A stretch of DNA of 64,000 nt, taken from assembly GCA_038093975.1 (NCBI GenBank), contig JBBPTG010000056.1, positions 1 through 64,000 of the forward strand, read 5' to 3'. How positions within the stretch are numbered: the first letter of the stretch is position 1; each line of letters begins with the position of its first letter. The notes beneath the pieces were generated by a model that did no database searches, was not told where the DNA came from, and saw only the letters and a program-made list of their open reading frames with translations. This DNA is from Chalciporus piperatus (taxonomy: Eukaryota; Basidiomycota; Agaricomycetes; Boletales; Boletaceae). The position numbers and the translations under genes were made by a program. This document shows, piece by piece, positions 15,052 to 27,700 of this stretch.

Positions 15052-17406
15052 ATGTACCGTTACCTTTCCCTTGCTCTCCTCGTCGCCCTCGCCTCTCTCG
15101 TCGATGCGTCCCGTTCCTCGTCCTCGCTCTCGCATGCCAGGCGTTCCCTCTCCTTGAAACAGAGAGACCCTCAGCTCGGTGCGTCTCTCCTCCTGCGAAT
15201 CCCTTACTCTGACCGATCCTCTTTATTCTAGGAGGTCTTGGTGGTATCCTTGGTGGTGCTGGGGGTGGGCTGGGCAGTTTACTCGGTGGCGTTGGTACTG
15301 GTCTGGGCCTGACCCCTCCAACCCCTTCCACCTCATCGGCACAAGCGACTTCGTCCGTTCTCCCTCCCACATCGGCGAACCCGTCCCCTTCGTCTGCTTC
15401 GTCTGCTTCGTCTTCCCCGCAACCGACGACTGAGACCCCAACGACGACTCCGTGTGCCGGTTTGCTAGGTCTGGGTATCGGCTGCCCCGCTCCGCAGACT
15501 TCCTCCACCCCTCCCCCAGCAACCTCCAACGCCCCAGCTCCAACAACGACTCCGTGTGCCGGTCTGCTGGGCCTTGGTATCGGTTGCCCCGCTCCGCAGA
15601 CTTCCTCCACCCCTCCACCAGCAACCTCCAACGCCCCAGCTCCAACGACGAGTGCGCCCCCTCCTCCTCCGTCACCATCACCAACTTCGTCATGCGGCGG
15701 TCTTCTTGGTCTCGGCATTGGTTGTCCTCCCCCATCATCCCCGACGTCCGCTCCGCCTGCGGGTCCCTCAAGCTCTCCGCCAGACTCTTCCTCTCCGTCA
15801 CCGACTACTACGCCGTGTAGTGGGCTCTTGGGGCTTGGTATCGGATGCCCTCCGCAATCATCACCAACGCCTTCCCCTACGGCTTCGCCGACCGATAGCA
15901 ACAACCCCACTCCGACAAGTTCTTGTGATGGACTTTTAGGTTTGGGAATCGGTTGTCCTCCTCCATCGAGCACCCCAGCGAGTCAGCCTACTGCATCCCC
16001 CTCGCCCTCGCCAACCACTTCCTGTGATGGTCTCCTCGGTCTCGGTATCGGTTGTTCCCCTCCGACTACCTCGAGCGCTGCTCCGACTACCTCATGTGGT
16101 CTCTTGGGAAGTCTCTGGGGATGCTCATCCCCGTTACCCACTCCGACCTCAATATTGTATGTAAGATCTCTCTGAACTCACAGCACGTTGCTGATCCGCC
16201 TCCTGCAAGGCCTAATATCACAAGTGCTATCACCACCTCTACAGTGATAAGCTTCCCTGGCAATGGTACCTCGATGAGCCATACTGCAACGTCGAATGTT
16301 ACCGCAACACCAACGTACTCTGCTACCCACACGGATGCGTACTCCAGCAACTCCAACTATAACTACTTGTCCACGGTCTCTTCGCTTTTGCTCAATACCG
16401 CGACGCCAACGGCTACACCTTCGGTTTCGAACCCTGACCAGGCGCCTACGACTGTTTCTATTATTTCGGCTGCTGCGACCGCGGCGCCTTCCATGGCACC
16501 CCTTCCCAGCGGATTACCCAGGGTTATCTTACCACAGCCACAGCTTGATGTCAATACCCTCCCCGATAGCGACTCGCTGATTAACATCTTGTTCAATGCT
16601 TCACTCAACTGGGAGTTCGTAGCAGAGAATGCTGATTCTCCAGGGCAGATTTTCGAGTACTTCCCTTCTGTGATTGCCACGTCCCTGGACATCAACAGTA
16701 TGTTTTCATTTCAAACCCATCACTTTCCTCGTCACAAAACTAAACACCGACATTCGCAGTTGGAGAGGTGCAGAATTACGAGTTAACTGTCTACGAGCCT
16801 ACGTCATATACCGGCCCTCAGGACATCGCAATGCTTGGATCGATCTGGCAAGGTTACATACCGACCGACAAAGTTTCCACGCTCGCCAGCCTCATTTCTA
16901 ATCAAAAATCCGTCTTCTATACTGGTCAAGCCGGATCGATACCCTCAACTCTGGCGGCTTGCGTGGATCCTAGTTTGGACCTGGAGGCAATTTCGGGCCC
17001 CACTGCCGGAGGAAATGGCAACGGGTCTTCGTCGAATGGATCCAACGTTCGTCAGGATGCGATTATCGGTGTCGTTAGCTCCCTTGGCGCAATTGCGCTC
17101 TTGGTCGTCGTATACGTTGCCTATAGGACGATCAAGAAACGTCGCGAGCGAGCCCACAGACGTCTCTCCGACGACATTGACTACGCCGGCGTGCGTCCCG
17201 ATGGCCAGGAATTCGATCGTGACAGTGTGGGCGGCGAACGGAGAAGGAGCTTCTACTATGCCGAGGATAGCTTGAGGGGTTACCAGGATGTGCGAGGAGA
17301 GGAGGACGGATTCGACCATACCGTCACCCCCGTGAGGGAACGCCGCGTTATTCGTCCGGGCGCCATTTCGACACCCATTCTGCGCGAGAGCACCATGAAC
17401 TGGTGA
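15052..17406 (+). CDS. MSB2: MSB2-type transmembrane signalling mucin
   Basis: Exons 15052-15178, 15232-16156, 16210-16697 and 16760-17406 join to 728 residues. A signal peptide (YLSLALLVALASLVDA) is followed by a Gly/Leu-rich segment and a Pro/Ser/Thr-rich mucin part. That part has six repeats of the type C-x-GLLGLGIGC-P and a seventh diverged copy. The juxtamembrane part (about residues 430-560) matches the Hkr1-Msb2 homology pattern: ASLNWEFV, FEYFPSVIATSLDI, LGSIWQGYIPTDKVSTL. One membrane helix (IIGVVSSLGAIALLVVVYVAY) and a basic, Arg-rich cytosolic tail of about 95 residues follow. Family members sense surface or osmotic cues and feed the Cdc42-Ste20 MAPK pathways that control filamentation and, in pathogens, invasion. 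Family identity rests on the juxtamembrane pattern; the glycine-rich repeats are not something I know from other members. Confidence 0.72.
15450..16140 (+). repeat. Coding repeats CxGLLGLGIGC in the mucin domain
   Basis: Six near-identical 12-13 residue blocks with paired cysteines around a GLLGLGIG core alternate with Pro/Ser/Thr linkers of 20-35 residues. A seventh copy reads CGLLGSLWGC. The DNA of the first two units is nearly identical over more than 60 nt, so the array grows by duplication. Confidence 0.85.
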
Positions 17407-18174
17407 ACGGACATCATATCCCACCAATTATTTGATCCCACATCCTTATCCTCCCCCTTGCTCATTTGCCTCCGACGCTTATCTTTATCCCTTTTTCTTC
17501 CACTCAGAGGTCCTACTTGTTCTTTTTCTTGTATGTTTGGCCGGGTTCTGGTTGAAGCCTTATTTATGCATTTCTAGATGCTTAGGTAGCTTGCGACAGG
17601 AGTCCGACCGGTTTACGGAGGCGCATCGACGCTGCTATGCCTACCCGTGTCGTTCCTACACAAAAAGACACAAGGAATGGCGCGACGATTCGTTGACATC
17701 TGTAGCTGTTCACCTATACCTATAGTTAGCGTTTTTTTTTTCCATGACGGGCTGGCCTGGCACCCCTGGACTAGAAGTGACGCACACGTATTAGTGTGTG
17801 TAGACTACTACTTAATGTGCAACTGGAAATGCTTTTCTTTCATTTTGTTTCGCTCCACTCTTTCTACCCTTTTCTAGCCGTCCTTTTCTTGACGTGTTTG
17901 TGTTCTCCGGTAGTTGATGATGTGCTATACATGTTTGCTTACCTCCTAGGGGTCTGCTTACCCCACGGATTTGTGAATTGCTTGAGTGGATAATCGAGCC
18001 TGAATGAGGTAGACTCAAGCCCATCTGGCACACAACCATATCCACGAAAACATCAATTTTCTGACGAGAGGACAACGTGTGGACCGATACAATACAGAAA
18101 CCTCCAAAGCATTAGCAACGACAAAGATTAGACAAGTTTCGGGTGGGTCATGGACGAGAGAGAGGTAGCCCAGT
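17407..18174. other. Convergent intergenic region, no gene seen
   Basis: These 768 nt lie between the stop codons of the mucin gene and of DUG2 on opposite strands. It is pyrimidine-rich near 17450-17560 and holds only short frames without protein-like composition. It probably consists of two long 3' untranslated regions. Confidence 0.45.
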
Positions 18175-21100
18175 CTACGATGAGCTCGCAGTTTTGCATC
18201 CTTCCGCGACTTTGGTCAAGAATCTTTCGACGACGGCTTTACCCCGTTGAAGGTTAGAGAGAGAAATACGTTCGTTGGGTAAATGAGCTTGGTCCTGTGA
18301 ACAACGACTCGCTCGTCAACCCGCGTTTTCTGACGTTGTGTGAAATGTGGGGGGACTCACGGAGCTTTGACCGAGGGGAAGGTGGAGGGCGTGGCATTGG
18401 AACATCTTTTCCAGAGATGGAACTGAAGGAATGGACTGGAAGGAAAAGATCAGATTGTCAGCAGCCTTGTAGTGAGCTACTCGGTTGGGGAGGCAACTTA
18501 CGCCGCCCTCCCGGATGCGCAGGGGTTCGACGCCCCATTCCTCTCGCACGGCGGTTTCGAGTGCTTTGAACCAGGGATCATTCAGGTCTCCTAGCCACCA
18601 GTCTGCAGTATGATCGATGGTGACCTAGACCAAGAGAAGCAGACTTGAAGGAGCTGTTGTGTCACCCGTTGAGAAAAAGACTCACAGAAAGCTTGTTCGG
18701 CGATTGGAAAACCCCAAAGGCAGATTTAAGATGGGCGACTAGTGCCTGTGACACTGTTTCCAAATCTTGATCTGGAACGATGCGGAGCGAGAGCTTAGTC
18801 GTGACCTTTCCGGGAATCACAGTAGAGTCTACAGCGGGATCAACGCATATAATGAGGAAAACAATTTATAGGACGTACGCCCAGGTCCTGACACCGAGAT
18901 GTTGTGCACTGTGAGGGATGGCTCACGCCAGCGAGATGAAAGCACGGATGCGGGGCTTTGCGTCACGAGGGACAACAGTTCGTATAATTGCTTTTCGTCT
19001 TCAGTTTGAGGTCGAACTGTTTCATCTGCGATTACAGCGTCAGTCAAAATCACGGTGACTGAAAGCTCGAGGGACGAACAAAAGCCCTGTATTGCAACTT
19101 TGCGTTGATCATCAGTTAGCGTTTCAAGCAGGCGAATCCTGAGAGTGAGCGGTTAGAAACCATTTTTGTGTATAGCATAACTACACACATGTCGAGCATC
19201 GGTTCTGCTGTGGCTCCACCTTCGATACCAGAGTGTTGATCTGGAGCACCGCTGGCAATCTAGGGCTGTTACGGAGCACATTCTTACCTGGGAGGTTCAG
19301 GACGCACCTCTACCGACGCATGGACAACTCCACGGAGCCCGTATGTTATACAGGGTGGGTACTCAGTGATCCAAGTTGAGTTACTGTGGGGTTCGGTTCA
19401 GAAAGCCCGAGTAATTTACACAACACCATACCTGAGCATGATGGCGTCAATGTGCCCAATTTGATCCTATGTAGATGAGCATAGTGTTTAAAACTTTGGT
19501 AAAACGGAAACAAACCCTGTGCTCCCGAACTGCGTCCATGAAGCCAGAGCTACCTGCTTCTTCCTCACCCTCGATCAAGAATACAAGGTCGACCCCAAGG
19601 GCTCTCTTCCTCAACAGTTCAGCAGCAGCACACGCAACGGCCATGATGGGACCTTTGTTGTCGGTAACACCGCGACCATACAAATATCCATTTCGACCAA
19701 CGACCGTGAACGGGTCTGAGTCCCAGCCATCACGGGGGGCTGAGACGACATCGTAATGTCTGGCGAATTTCAGAAACAGACAAAGATAGAGCTGAGGATA
19801 ACCTACCCATAGAACAGTATCCGGGGTTTTGGTTGTTTGCCTTGCGTTCCGTGGAAGGTTGCTAAGACCAGTGGGCTTCCTCGCTCGCACGTGGGTAACT
19901 ATGGGGGGTAATTCAGCAAGTCAGGTAGCCCAACTGACCAAGAGAGCCCTACAAGTGTCGACTCTGCGCCAAGTTGGTGCAGGCATTTTTTCAGCCATAT
20001 AGCTGCTTGGCGGCAGTCTTCAAGATGTAATGGATCGGAGCTGACACTTGGGATAGAGACAAAAGTCGAAAGCGCGTAAATCATGACATCTACACATCGA
20101 ATGTAAGCGACTTCAGATCCGTATCGCGGATCACACACCATGACTATCGTCCTCAGCCTCAGGAAGCGCGCCTTTCGGGACTGGTCCAAAATGCTGCTTC
20201 GAAGGCTGTTCAATCTCCCAAACCTGGTCCAACGTGAGATACGCACTGCACATGACACATTGATAGACACCTTACTTTTACGAATCCATCATTAGCACCC
20301 GACACTAGTACAAGTCCGTTGGTGGACTGGGTAACAATTGCCGAAAGCACTATTCCTTCGTGTGCACTCCACGACGCGGTGCAGTTAAACGAAGGCGACC
20401 ATCGCTTAATTCAACACAAGTCAGCTCATGTCAACCCTCTGCTTCAGAGAACTGGCCTGTATCTGCCCATTGGAGGAGCACGTGTAAAGGTCGGAGTGCA
20501 TCACAGTTAACGACAAGATGTCGATGTTCTGACAACGATTAAGAATTTCTAGGCAAAGGCAAAGGAAGCTTGGGTGTACCTCCTGGACTATGATGGTACG
20601 GACTAACGTCTTTGTCTCGAGGTCGAATACCTGAACATATCCGTCCTGACACCCTGCGAAGATAGTGTCACCCCTGACCACAAGGGATAAAACGGCGCCG
20701 TGGTTGCACTCGAAGGTATGTCTCGGCACTGGACCAGTGGGAGTGCACGTCCAGATCTGGTAAGGAATAAGCAACATCGATTTATGGTCTGCGTTTGAAC
20801 TGACCTTGACCGTCTCATCGCCACTACCCGTCAACAGATCATATGCGGTACCGGGTTGCAATGGAGGATCATCGGAGCCTGCCCTCTGAGATGGCATAAT
20901 CGCCATACAGTATACATAGCCGAAATGGGCAGAATCTAGTACGTTGGACGATGGAATTGCGATCACATTTTTGCAACAAGGGTCTGCATCTAGAGGTGGA
21001 TAGCTAACGTTGTTTGCGAGAAGATCGGCTGGTTTGTGAGTGTATTGGGGATAACTATCAAAGAATTTGTGGACTTTGCGCGTGGGAGTGGATGTCCCAG

Positions 21101-21795
21101 AACTGGTCTGTTCTTGAGCGCGCAGGCCCGTCGTATGCTGACCAAAGGTAAACCACTGTATTGAAGTGTTTTGGCAACCGACATAGATAGTTTGTAAAGC
21201 AGGGTTCCAGGCCAACGAGAAGAGATCGCCTGCCCCTGTCTCTAGATATGGGTGCAGGATGTAGATCGGGGCAAAGGTTGCTGTCGACCATATCTAGTTT
21301 CGAGTCAGGGTTTGCGAGATCATCTTTGAAGCGCTATGCCTACCCTGACGGTACTATCGCCTACGTGCGGTTAGAAACATGACATGGAAGGGGTAACGAA
21401 ACCTACCGGACGCGCTGAACAGCCACTGTTTGTCTTCGGCCAGTTCCAAAACGAGGATACTCCCAGTATGTCCGCGGAGACTCGTTTTGAGGGTGTAAGA
21501 TTGCTTCTCCCAGACCTATGTACGTTCAGTGGTTAAGCAGAGAAGAGAATGGATCTATGCTGACAGAGATATCCTGACATTGCCCCCCGACGAAGATGTG
21601 TCGAGCATCCGCCATTAGACTGAGGACAGACTTATTTTCATCGCCCAATGAATGCAGGAGTCGGGGAGAGGAGAGCGATGGTGCGGGTTTGCTGACGGAG
21701 GCTTCAGAGTTGGACATTAGCACAGGGTACAGGGTTGAATATGGACGGGGAAGAGACGTACGAGGAGGCACTGTAGTAACGCTGAGCGCTTGCAT
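18175..21795 (-). CDS. DUG2: DUG2-like glutathione-degrading peptidase (WD40 + M20)
   Basis: Minus-strand exons from 21795 down to about 20320 encode a WD40 propeller: SVLSLMADARHIFVGG, SLAWNPALQTIYVGC, YDLLTGSGDETVKVW and VVRGDTIFAGCQDGYVQVF. From about 20270 down to 18175 they encode an M20 metallopeptidase. Metal and catalytic residues are intact: HYDVVSAP, GRGVTDNKGPIMA, and EGEEEAGSSGF. The C-terminus has IPSVPSLEKMF, LPLGQSSDQAH and LPNERISL. A WD40 domain fused to M20 is the hallmark of yeast Dug2, which with the amidotransferase Dug3 forms the complex that cleaves glutathione independently of gamma-glutamyl transpeptidase. The start is the first ATG upstream of the propeller. Introns are numerous and individual junctions were not all resolved. 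Confidence 0.88.
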
Positions 21796-22032
21796 GGCTC
21801 ACGGTCGCGTGAACAACCGGAGATGGTGCGGACAAGGTTGTAGGGAATGTCTTGCGAGGGCGGATCCTGGGGTGATGTGCACGAGGCAGAACACTGCGGA
21901 TGTATTGTGCATGTAATCAGATAGAATCAGATGTAATCTCGAGGTCGTGGCCAGTCCCTGCGTGATGAACCGAGTCAGCGAGTGACCTACTTTCTGGCGA
22001 CAGCCACCGTTGACTGGCATCTTCCACTCCTA

Positions 22033-23465
22033 ATGGCATCAGAAAAGGCGAGATTGGCGAAAGACAAGGTACATCCAAATTCACCCGATTTTCATAGACA
22101 TTCGGTCCAACCTTTGGCCAACCTTCTTTCTCAGGGAAACGCGGCGTTCAAGGCTGCAGATTATCCCACCGCCATTGGTCACTACACAGAGGCAATTCTG
22201 GCCGATGGTAGCGACCCAACATTCTTCCTCAACAGAGCAGCTGCGTATCTCAAACTAGGCAAGTACGTTCATACCAAGTCCCAAGCCATCAAGCTGTCTC
22301 CTTCTTGATCGATTATCGAACAGGAACGAGGATGCTGAGAGGGATTGCACCAAAGTCCTCGCGTTGAGCGCCAACAATGTCAAGGCGCTCTTCAGAAGGG
22401 CGCAAGCCCGGACAGCTCTCGGGAAGCTTGATGACGCGCGCGCAGGTGCGAGACAACTTGCAATTCATGATGCCAGTCAAACCCAGGTGTTCACCCGTTG
22501 ACCTCTAGACCTTGACAAAGCGCTAGCGCTTGAACCCGCGAACGTATCAGTCAAGAATGAAATACTCGAGATTGAAAAGACATTGCAGCAACAAAGGATC
22601 AAACAACGGCAGAAGAACGTCGTACGTCTTCGCCTTGAACTTGCCACCCTCATCGCTAACATGCAATATGGCGGGAATAGGTGGATTCTCGTCCACCTGC
22701 TGCTGATACACCCACTTCTGCAACCGCTATCACAAAACGACGCCGAGTACCTATCGAGATAGTCGAAGATGGCTCAGGTCCATCTCGTGAAACACAACCG
22801 AGTGCCATGACAAAAGACGAGGCCTTACTCCAGCCCGTCTCATCACGTCCTCTGAAGCAGGATAGCAAACCTGCAACAACAGAAGCCTCACCATCTAAAC
22901 CGCAGACATTCATGGACGCAAAGCAGGCTCGTGAGGCATCCAAGCCGATCAGAGTATCCGGTGGGATAATCCGCCACACTGGAAACCACACCATCGTCAC
23001 AAGGACATCAAGTGAAAGCACTCCTTCACGGGGACGAACTCCAGAACCGAGCAAACCGACCGCGCTGTCTGCCACAAACCCACCTACATCCCTCTTTCAA
23101 TTTACCAAGTCATGGGATGCATTGCAATCTCACTCTGAAAAATGGAATTTCATTCGAGTATGTTGTCTTGTCCTAAGATAGTTCTGAGAGACTGAAAACC
23201 CATCTAGACAATCCTCCCTTCAGCTATACCAGCGTTATTCCAAGTGTCATTGGAGCCTGAGTTGCTTCAATCCATTCTACATACATTTCGTGCCATTCTC
23301 GAGCAAGATTCGACAACGGAGACGAGAGATGTCGTTCGAGATTACCTCTTAGCTTTTACCAAAGTGCAGAGATTTGGGACGGTGATGCTGTTCATGGATA
23401 AACAGGAGAGGCAGCTCTTAGATTTACTTCGGGAAAAGGTGAATTCTGCAAACTCACATGGCTAG
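22033..23465 (+). CDS. RPAP3: RPAP3-like TPR co-chaperone
   Basis: Six exons (22033-22068, 22135-22262, 22324-22445, 22509-22621, 22681-23157, 23208-23465) give 377 residues. Residues ~10-115 are three TPR units starting GNAAFKAADYPTAIGHYTEA. A disordered Ser/Thr/Pro-rich part follows. The C-terminal ~120 residues match the RPAP3 C-terminal domain, with NPPTSLFQFTKSWDAL, then LEPELLQSILHTFRAI and RDYLLAFTKVQRF. RPAP3 (Tah1-related) links HSP90 to the R2TP complex in assembly of RNA polymerase II, snoRNPs and PIKK kinases. It is shorter than the human protein (665), having one TPR block only. It is divergent from DUG2 across a 237-nt shared promoter. Confidence 0.85.
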
Positions 23466-24383
23466 TAGCTGGCAGAGATCATTAGACTTGGACTCGATTT
23501 CAGGACATCACTTGAAATTTCGGGCAATCGGGAATGGTGTTGACTGGATTGATTGAAATGTAGTTGTTGCGTGAACCAAAATTGTACAAGAAAGCATGGC
23601 AGTGAAGTCTATCCATTCATACCTGTGCCACACAGAAAAACTGAGTTCGCGATAGCTCCAAGTGTTCAAGCGTTTGATCAAGCCATCCACAATATGCAGA
23701 ACTGGCCTCGCACTGATAAGCGCGCAAACGCGCTCGACACAGCGATGGACCAGATTCCCCCCTCGGCTTCATTTCCACATCAATCTGATGACCATCACTT
23801 GTTCGCCATCCTCCGAGAACGATCGAACTTGATTTGCCACAAATGGCCAATATATGCGCTGCGTGTTGGAAGGCAACACTGTGTATCTGCTGACCACAGT
23901 CTATTTCCACTTTGTCGCCTTCTTGGATGGTCCCGGTCAGCACTGCAATTCAACCCAATGGGACTGGCTAACCACACTTATCTCGAGATACTTACCAGTC
24001 ATCGACGACGACATGCTCAGTCTAGAGGGTAGGCAAGGCTGGCTTTTTCGTAGTACGCTATCCTCGTCTATTCTTGAATTGATATGGACCAATTCACACG
24101 AAGACAATTCCCTCGTGTTTCCGGCGCTTACAGGATGGATCCATGATCATTTGATTGCAGGCATCGATGACCAAGTACCGGATGGCGGACGTCAACTTAG
24201 TCTTGTCCTTCGGCAAGTTGCTTGACCACCATGGGTCGGACGCGATGATAAGTAGCATGCCACGATTTCCTGCAAGCTCGTATCGATGTACTGAGAGCCC
24301 AGGAGGTACATGATGCGAAAGCTTGCGCCAGGTTAATAACACGCTCAAGACTGGCGCAGTACGAGCTCGGTAGATCTAAGATG
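23466..24383. other. Ambiguous spacer with rival open frames, no gene called
   Basis: A plus-strand frame of 123 codons ends at 24225 (contains STQWDWLTTLISRYLP and LEGRQGWLFRSTLSSSILEL). A minus-strand frame of 108 codons at 23617-23943 reads somewhat like a WD40 strand (GQQIHSVAFQHAAHILAICG). Neither has a convincing start, splice pattern or family. This may hold one more small gene or remnants of a decayed one. Confidence 0.35.
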
Positions 24384-24683
24384 CGACGAGTCAAACATCT
24401 ATCGTGCTCGGCGCTCAGACCTGATCGACGAACTCCTTGCTGCGCTTCGATCGTATGACAAAAATTCCAACATCGGGGCGATCGTCATCACAGGGACGCC
24501 TTCTGCGGTTTGTACATAGCTGCTGACAGCTCTAACATACCCTCAGCTGATGCCGACATCAAGGAGCAGAAAGAGCTCGGTTTCGTCGGCGCCTACAATA
24601 TAGATTATCTCCAGAACCTCAACAATGGAATGGACAAGCCGACAATCGGGGCGATCACAACTAGCATAACGGATTTACTTTGA
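24384..24683 (+). pseudogene. Relic of an enoyl-CoA hydratase
   Basis: The plus strand encodes LIDELLAALRSYDKN, then NIGAIVITGTPSA. After a short intron-like gap come DADIKEQKELGFVGAYN, DYLQNLNNGMDKPTIGAIT and a stop at 24681. These fit the crotonase order: the strand before the oxyanion hole, the (A)GADIKE motif and the segment leading to the second oxyanion loop. The usual AGADIK glycine is replaced. The catalytic Gly-rich loop and all of the C-terminal half are missing, and no upstream exon was found. The fragment ends 18 nt from the convergent stop of KGD1, so the rest was probably deleted. Confidence 0.65.
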
Positions 24684-24701
24684 AAGCGAGTAACACACTA
24701 C

Positions 24702-27700
24702 CTACTTCTCGGCAAACGCAGCTGTGAGAAACTCTTCGATCTCTTTCTTGTGTTGGACCTTCAGATGTGATATGAGCTTTCTTGTGCGAAAAAAAAATTG
24801 TGGGATGTATGGTCATACCTTGCTACCCGTTGCGACGGAGCTGGTTGGTTGGCGCCCAGCATAATATGGGTATTTCCCCCGATGGTATTGAGTCTCGTTC
24901 GCGGCAGTGAGTATGCGAGGCCCAACATACGTCCAGGCTCCATTATTGAGCGGTTCCTCCTGACACCATAGAAGATCCGCGTTTGGATATTTGTCCAAGT
25001 GCGGCGTGATAAGATCATAAGGAAATGGTGACAATTGCTCTATGCGACTGATGGCGATATCATTTATGCCCTTCTCATCGCGTTCTTGCAAGAGAGCGTG
25101 GTAGACTTGACCTGAAGAACACATCAGTCGATAGAATATCGAGAATTGCTTGAGAAATACCAGTGCAAAGAATGTGGCGACGAATCTGTTCCGGCGGTAC
25201 CAAGCTTTCTGGATGATGTTCTGGCAGATAGCGTTGGAAGTGGGTGTCTCCAATCATCTCTGACAGATCCGACCGTGCTCGAGGATGGCGCAGCAAAGAT
25301 TTCGAGAAGAAAATAACCAACGGCTTGCGGAAATCGCGGTGTATCTGCCGGCGGAGGACATGGAACTATGTAACTATTAGTATCAGTACTGTCGATCTCA
25401 GCACTACGACCTACATAGTTAGCCGGCGTCCTTGTAGAATGTCAGTCATGTGGTAGTCGCACCCTATTCATAGGACTCACGTTGGGTACACAACTTGCAT
25501 GTTGCAATCCTGGTGCTGCCTTTCTATCTTTTCAGGCGTAGGGAAAATATGGGGATGGTCATCGCATAACTGGAGGAAGCGCTCAAGTCTTCCGCTCGAG
25601 TGTTCTGGCCCTTGACCATCGAAACCATGTGGCAAACTCATGACGAGGCCACTGCGTTGCAACCATTTCCGTTCCCCTGCGGCGATGAACTGATCTATTA
25701 TACACTGCGCGTTGTTGGCAAAGTCGCCAAACTGAGCCTCCCAGATGGTGAGTGAGTTGGGAGATACGAGAGAATAGCCGAGTTCGAAGCCAAGGGTACC
25801 GTATTCGGAAAGGGACGAATTGCAGACGACGAACCGAGCCTGGTTGGAACCGAGATTGTTGAGCGGAACGTATTGCTGTTCGTTGACCTGGTCATGGATC
25901 ACAACATGGCGCTGAGAGAAAGTGCCTCGTTCAACGTCCTGGCCCGAGACACGAACGTGGACCTTCTCAAGAGCAAGGGAACCAAATGCGAGGGCTTCCG
26001 CCGTTGACCAGTCAATGTTGCGACCTTCTTCGACGGTCTTCCCGCGCAGACTGAGGATTCGGGCGAGGTTGCGATGTGGGGTAAAACCAGCTGGCCACTG
26101 CGAGATAGCTTTACCAACGCGCTCAACCGTTTCCTTGTCAGAGCCGGTGGCACGGGTAGGGAGGGTTTTTTCCGCAAGTTCACGCGGAGATGGGAATCCC
26201 TGCCAGGACGCAGAGAGCCACTCCTTACTTGTGGGAACGTAGTCTTTCGCGGCACCCGCAGCCTTTTCCAACATTCCCCACACCCACTTCTTGTGTTCCT
26301 CGATGTCTGCTTCCGTGAAGGTACCGCGCCCAACCAGGAACTTCGAGTACTGAGTCAATGGGGTTGGCTGCTTCTCGATAGCCTGGTACATTCGAGGTTG
26401 AGTAAAACTAGGCTGATCTGTTTCATTGTGACCGTAACGCCGATAACAAACGATGTCAATGACGACATCACGCTTGAATTTGGCGCGATAATCCGCAGCG
26501 AGTTGGCAAACGAAGTTCACCGCCTCGACGTTGTCGCCGTTCACATGGAAAATGGGTGCGTCGATAGACTTGGCAATGTCAGATGGGTAGGGAGTCGAGC
26601 GAGCGAAACGTGGGTCGGTGGTGAAACCGATCTGGTTGTTGACGATAAGGTGAATAGTGCCGCCAGTTCCGTAGTTCGGCAGATTGTGGAATCCCATCGT
26701 TTCATAGACGATACCCTGCCCTGCAAACGCAGCGTCTCCGTGAAGGAGAACACCCATCGCAGTATTGTGAGTCGTCTCGTCGCCTTCTAGGTTCTGGATG
26801 GCGAAGGTCTTGCCGAGGACAACTGGATCTTCGGCTTCGAGGTGGGACGGGTTGGCGACAAGGGAAAGAGATACCTTCTTCCCAGATGGAGTGGGGCGGA
26901 CGTAATTAGCACCCAGGTGATACTTGACGTCGCCGGCTGGGGAGTCGTCCGCCCCGGATCCCGAAAATTCGTTGAGAATGGCCTCGATAGGCTTGCGAAT
27001 GACGTTCGCCAAAACGTTGAGACGCCCACGGTGAGGCATACCAATGGTAACATGCTTCACCCCATGATCGACCGACCGGTCGATGAGGGCCTTCATCCCC
27101 GGGATGAGTGCCTCACATCCTTCTAGCCCGAACCGCTTTTCGTTGGGGTATTTGCTAGCCATGAATTTTTCGAACGACTCGGACCAAATGAGTCGATCGA
27201 GAATCATGCGCTTCTCATCCAGCGTATAGTTCCAGGGTTTGGGGATCTCAACCCTTTCTCTAATCCAGTCGCATTGTTCCTTGTCAGGAATATGGACGTA
27301 TTGAATACCAAGGGCACCACCTTGACAGGGATTAAAGCCAGTCGATATGATAAACGAGGGAGCTTACAATAAATGCGCTTCAGGGTCTTTATGATGTCTC
27401 GAAGCGACATTGACTTTCTATCTTCCGTGGCAAAGTGAGGCAGGATACCAGGTCCAAGAGCAATTTGCTTGTCGAGATCGCGTTCGGTGAAGCCATAACG
27501 ACTGAGCTCGAGTTCCGGAGGATGAACGTCAGCGAGATCAGCGTCAAGAATGCCCAGAGGATCTAGTTCTGCGATATGGTGTCCCCGGACTTGATAGGCA
27601 CGAACCAAGAGTTGCACCTAGGAAAACTTCAGAAAACGAAAAAGAATAGAAACGCAGCCTATACCTTGAGATGGTCATCCAGCTCTGCACCTCCTACTGC

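Noticed and set aside
15050..15973. Minus-strand open frame of 307 codons rich in Gly, Val and Glu
   Set aside because: It is the antisense shadow of the Pro/Ser/Thr-rich mucin exon, a usual effect of GC-skewed repeats. The plus strand has splice sites, signal peptide and membrane helix.
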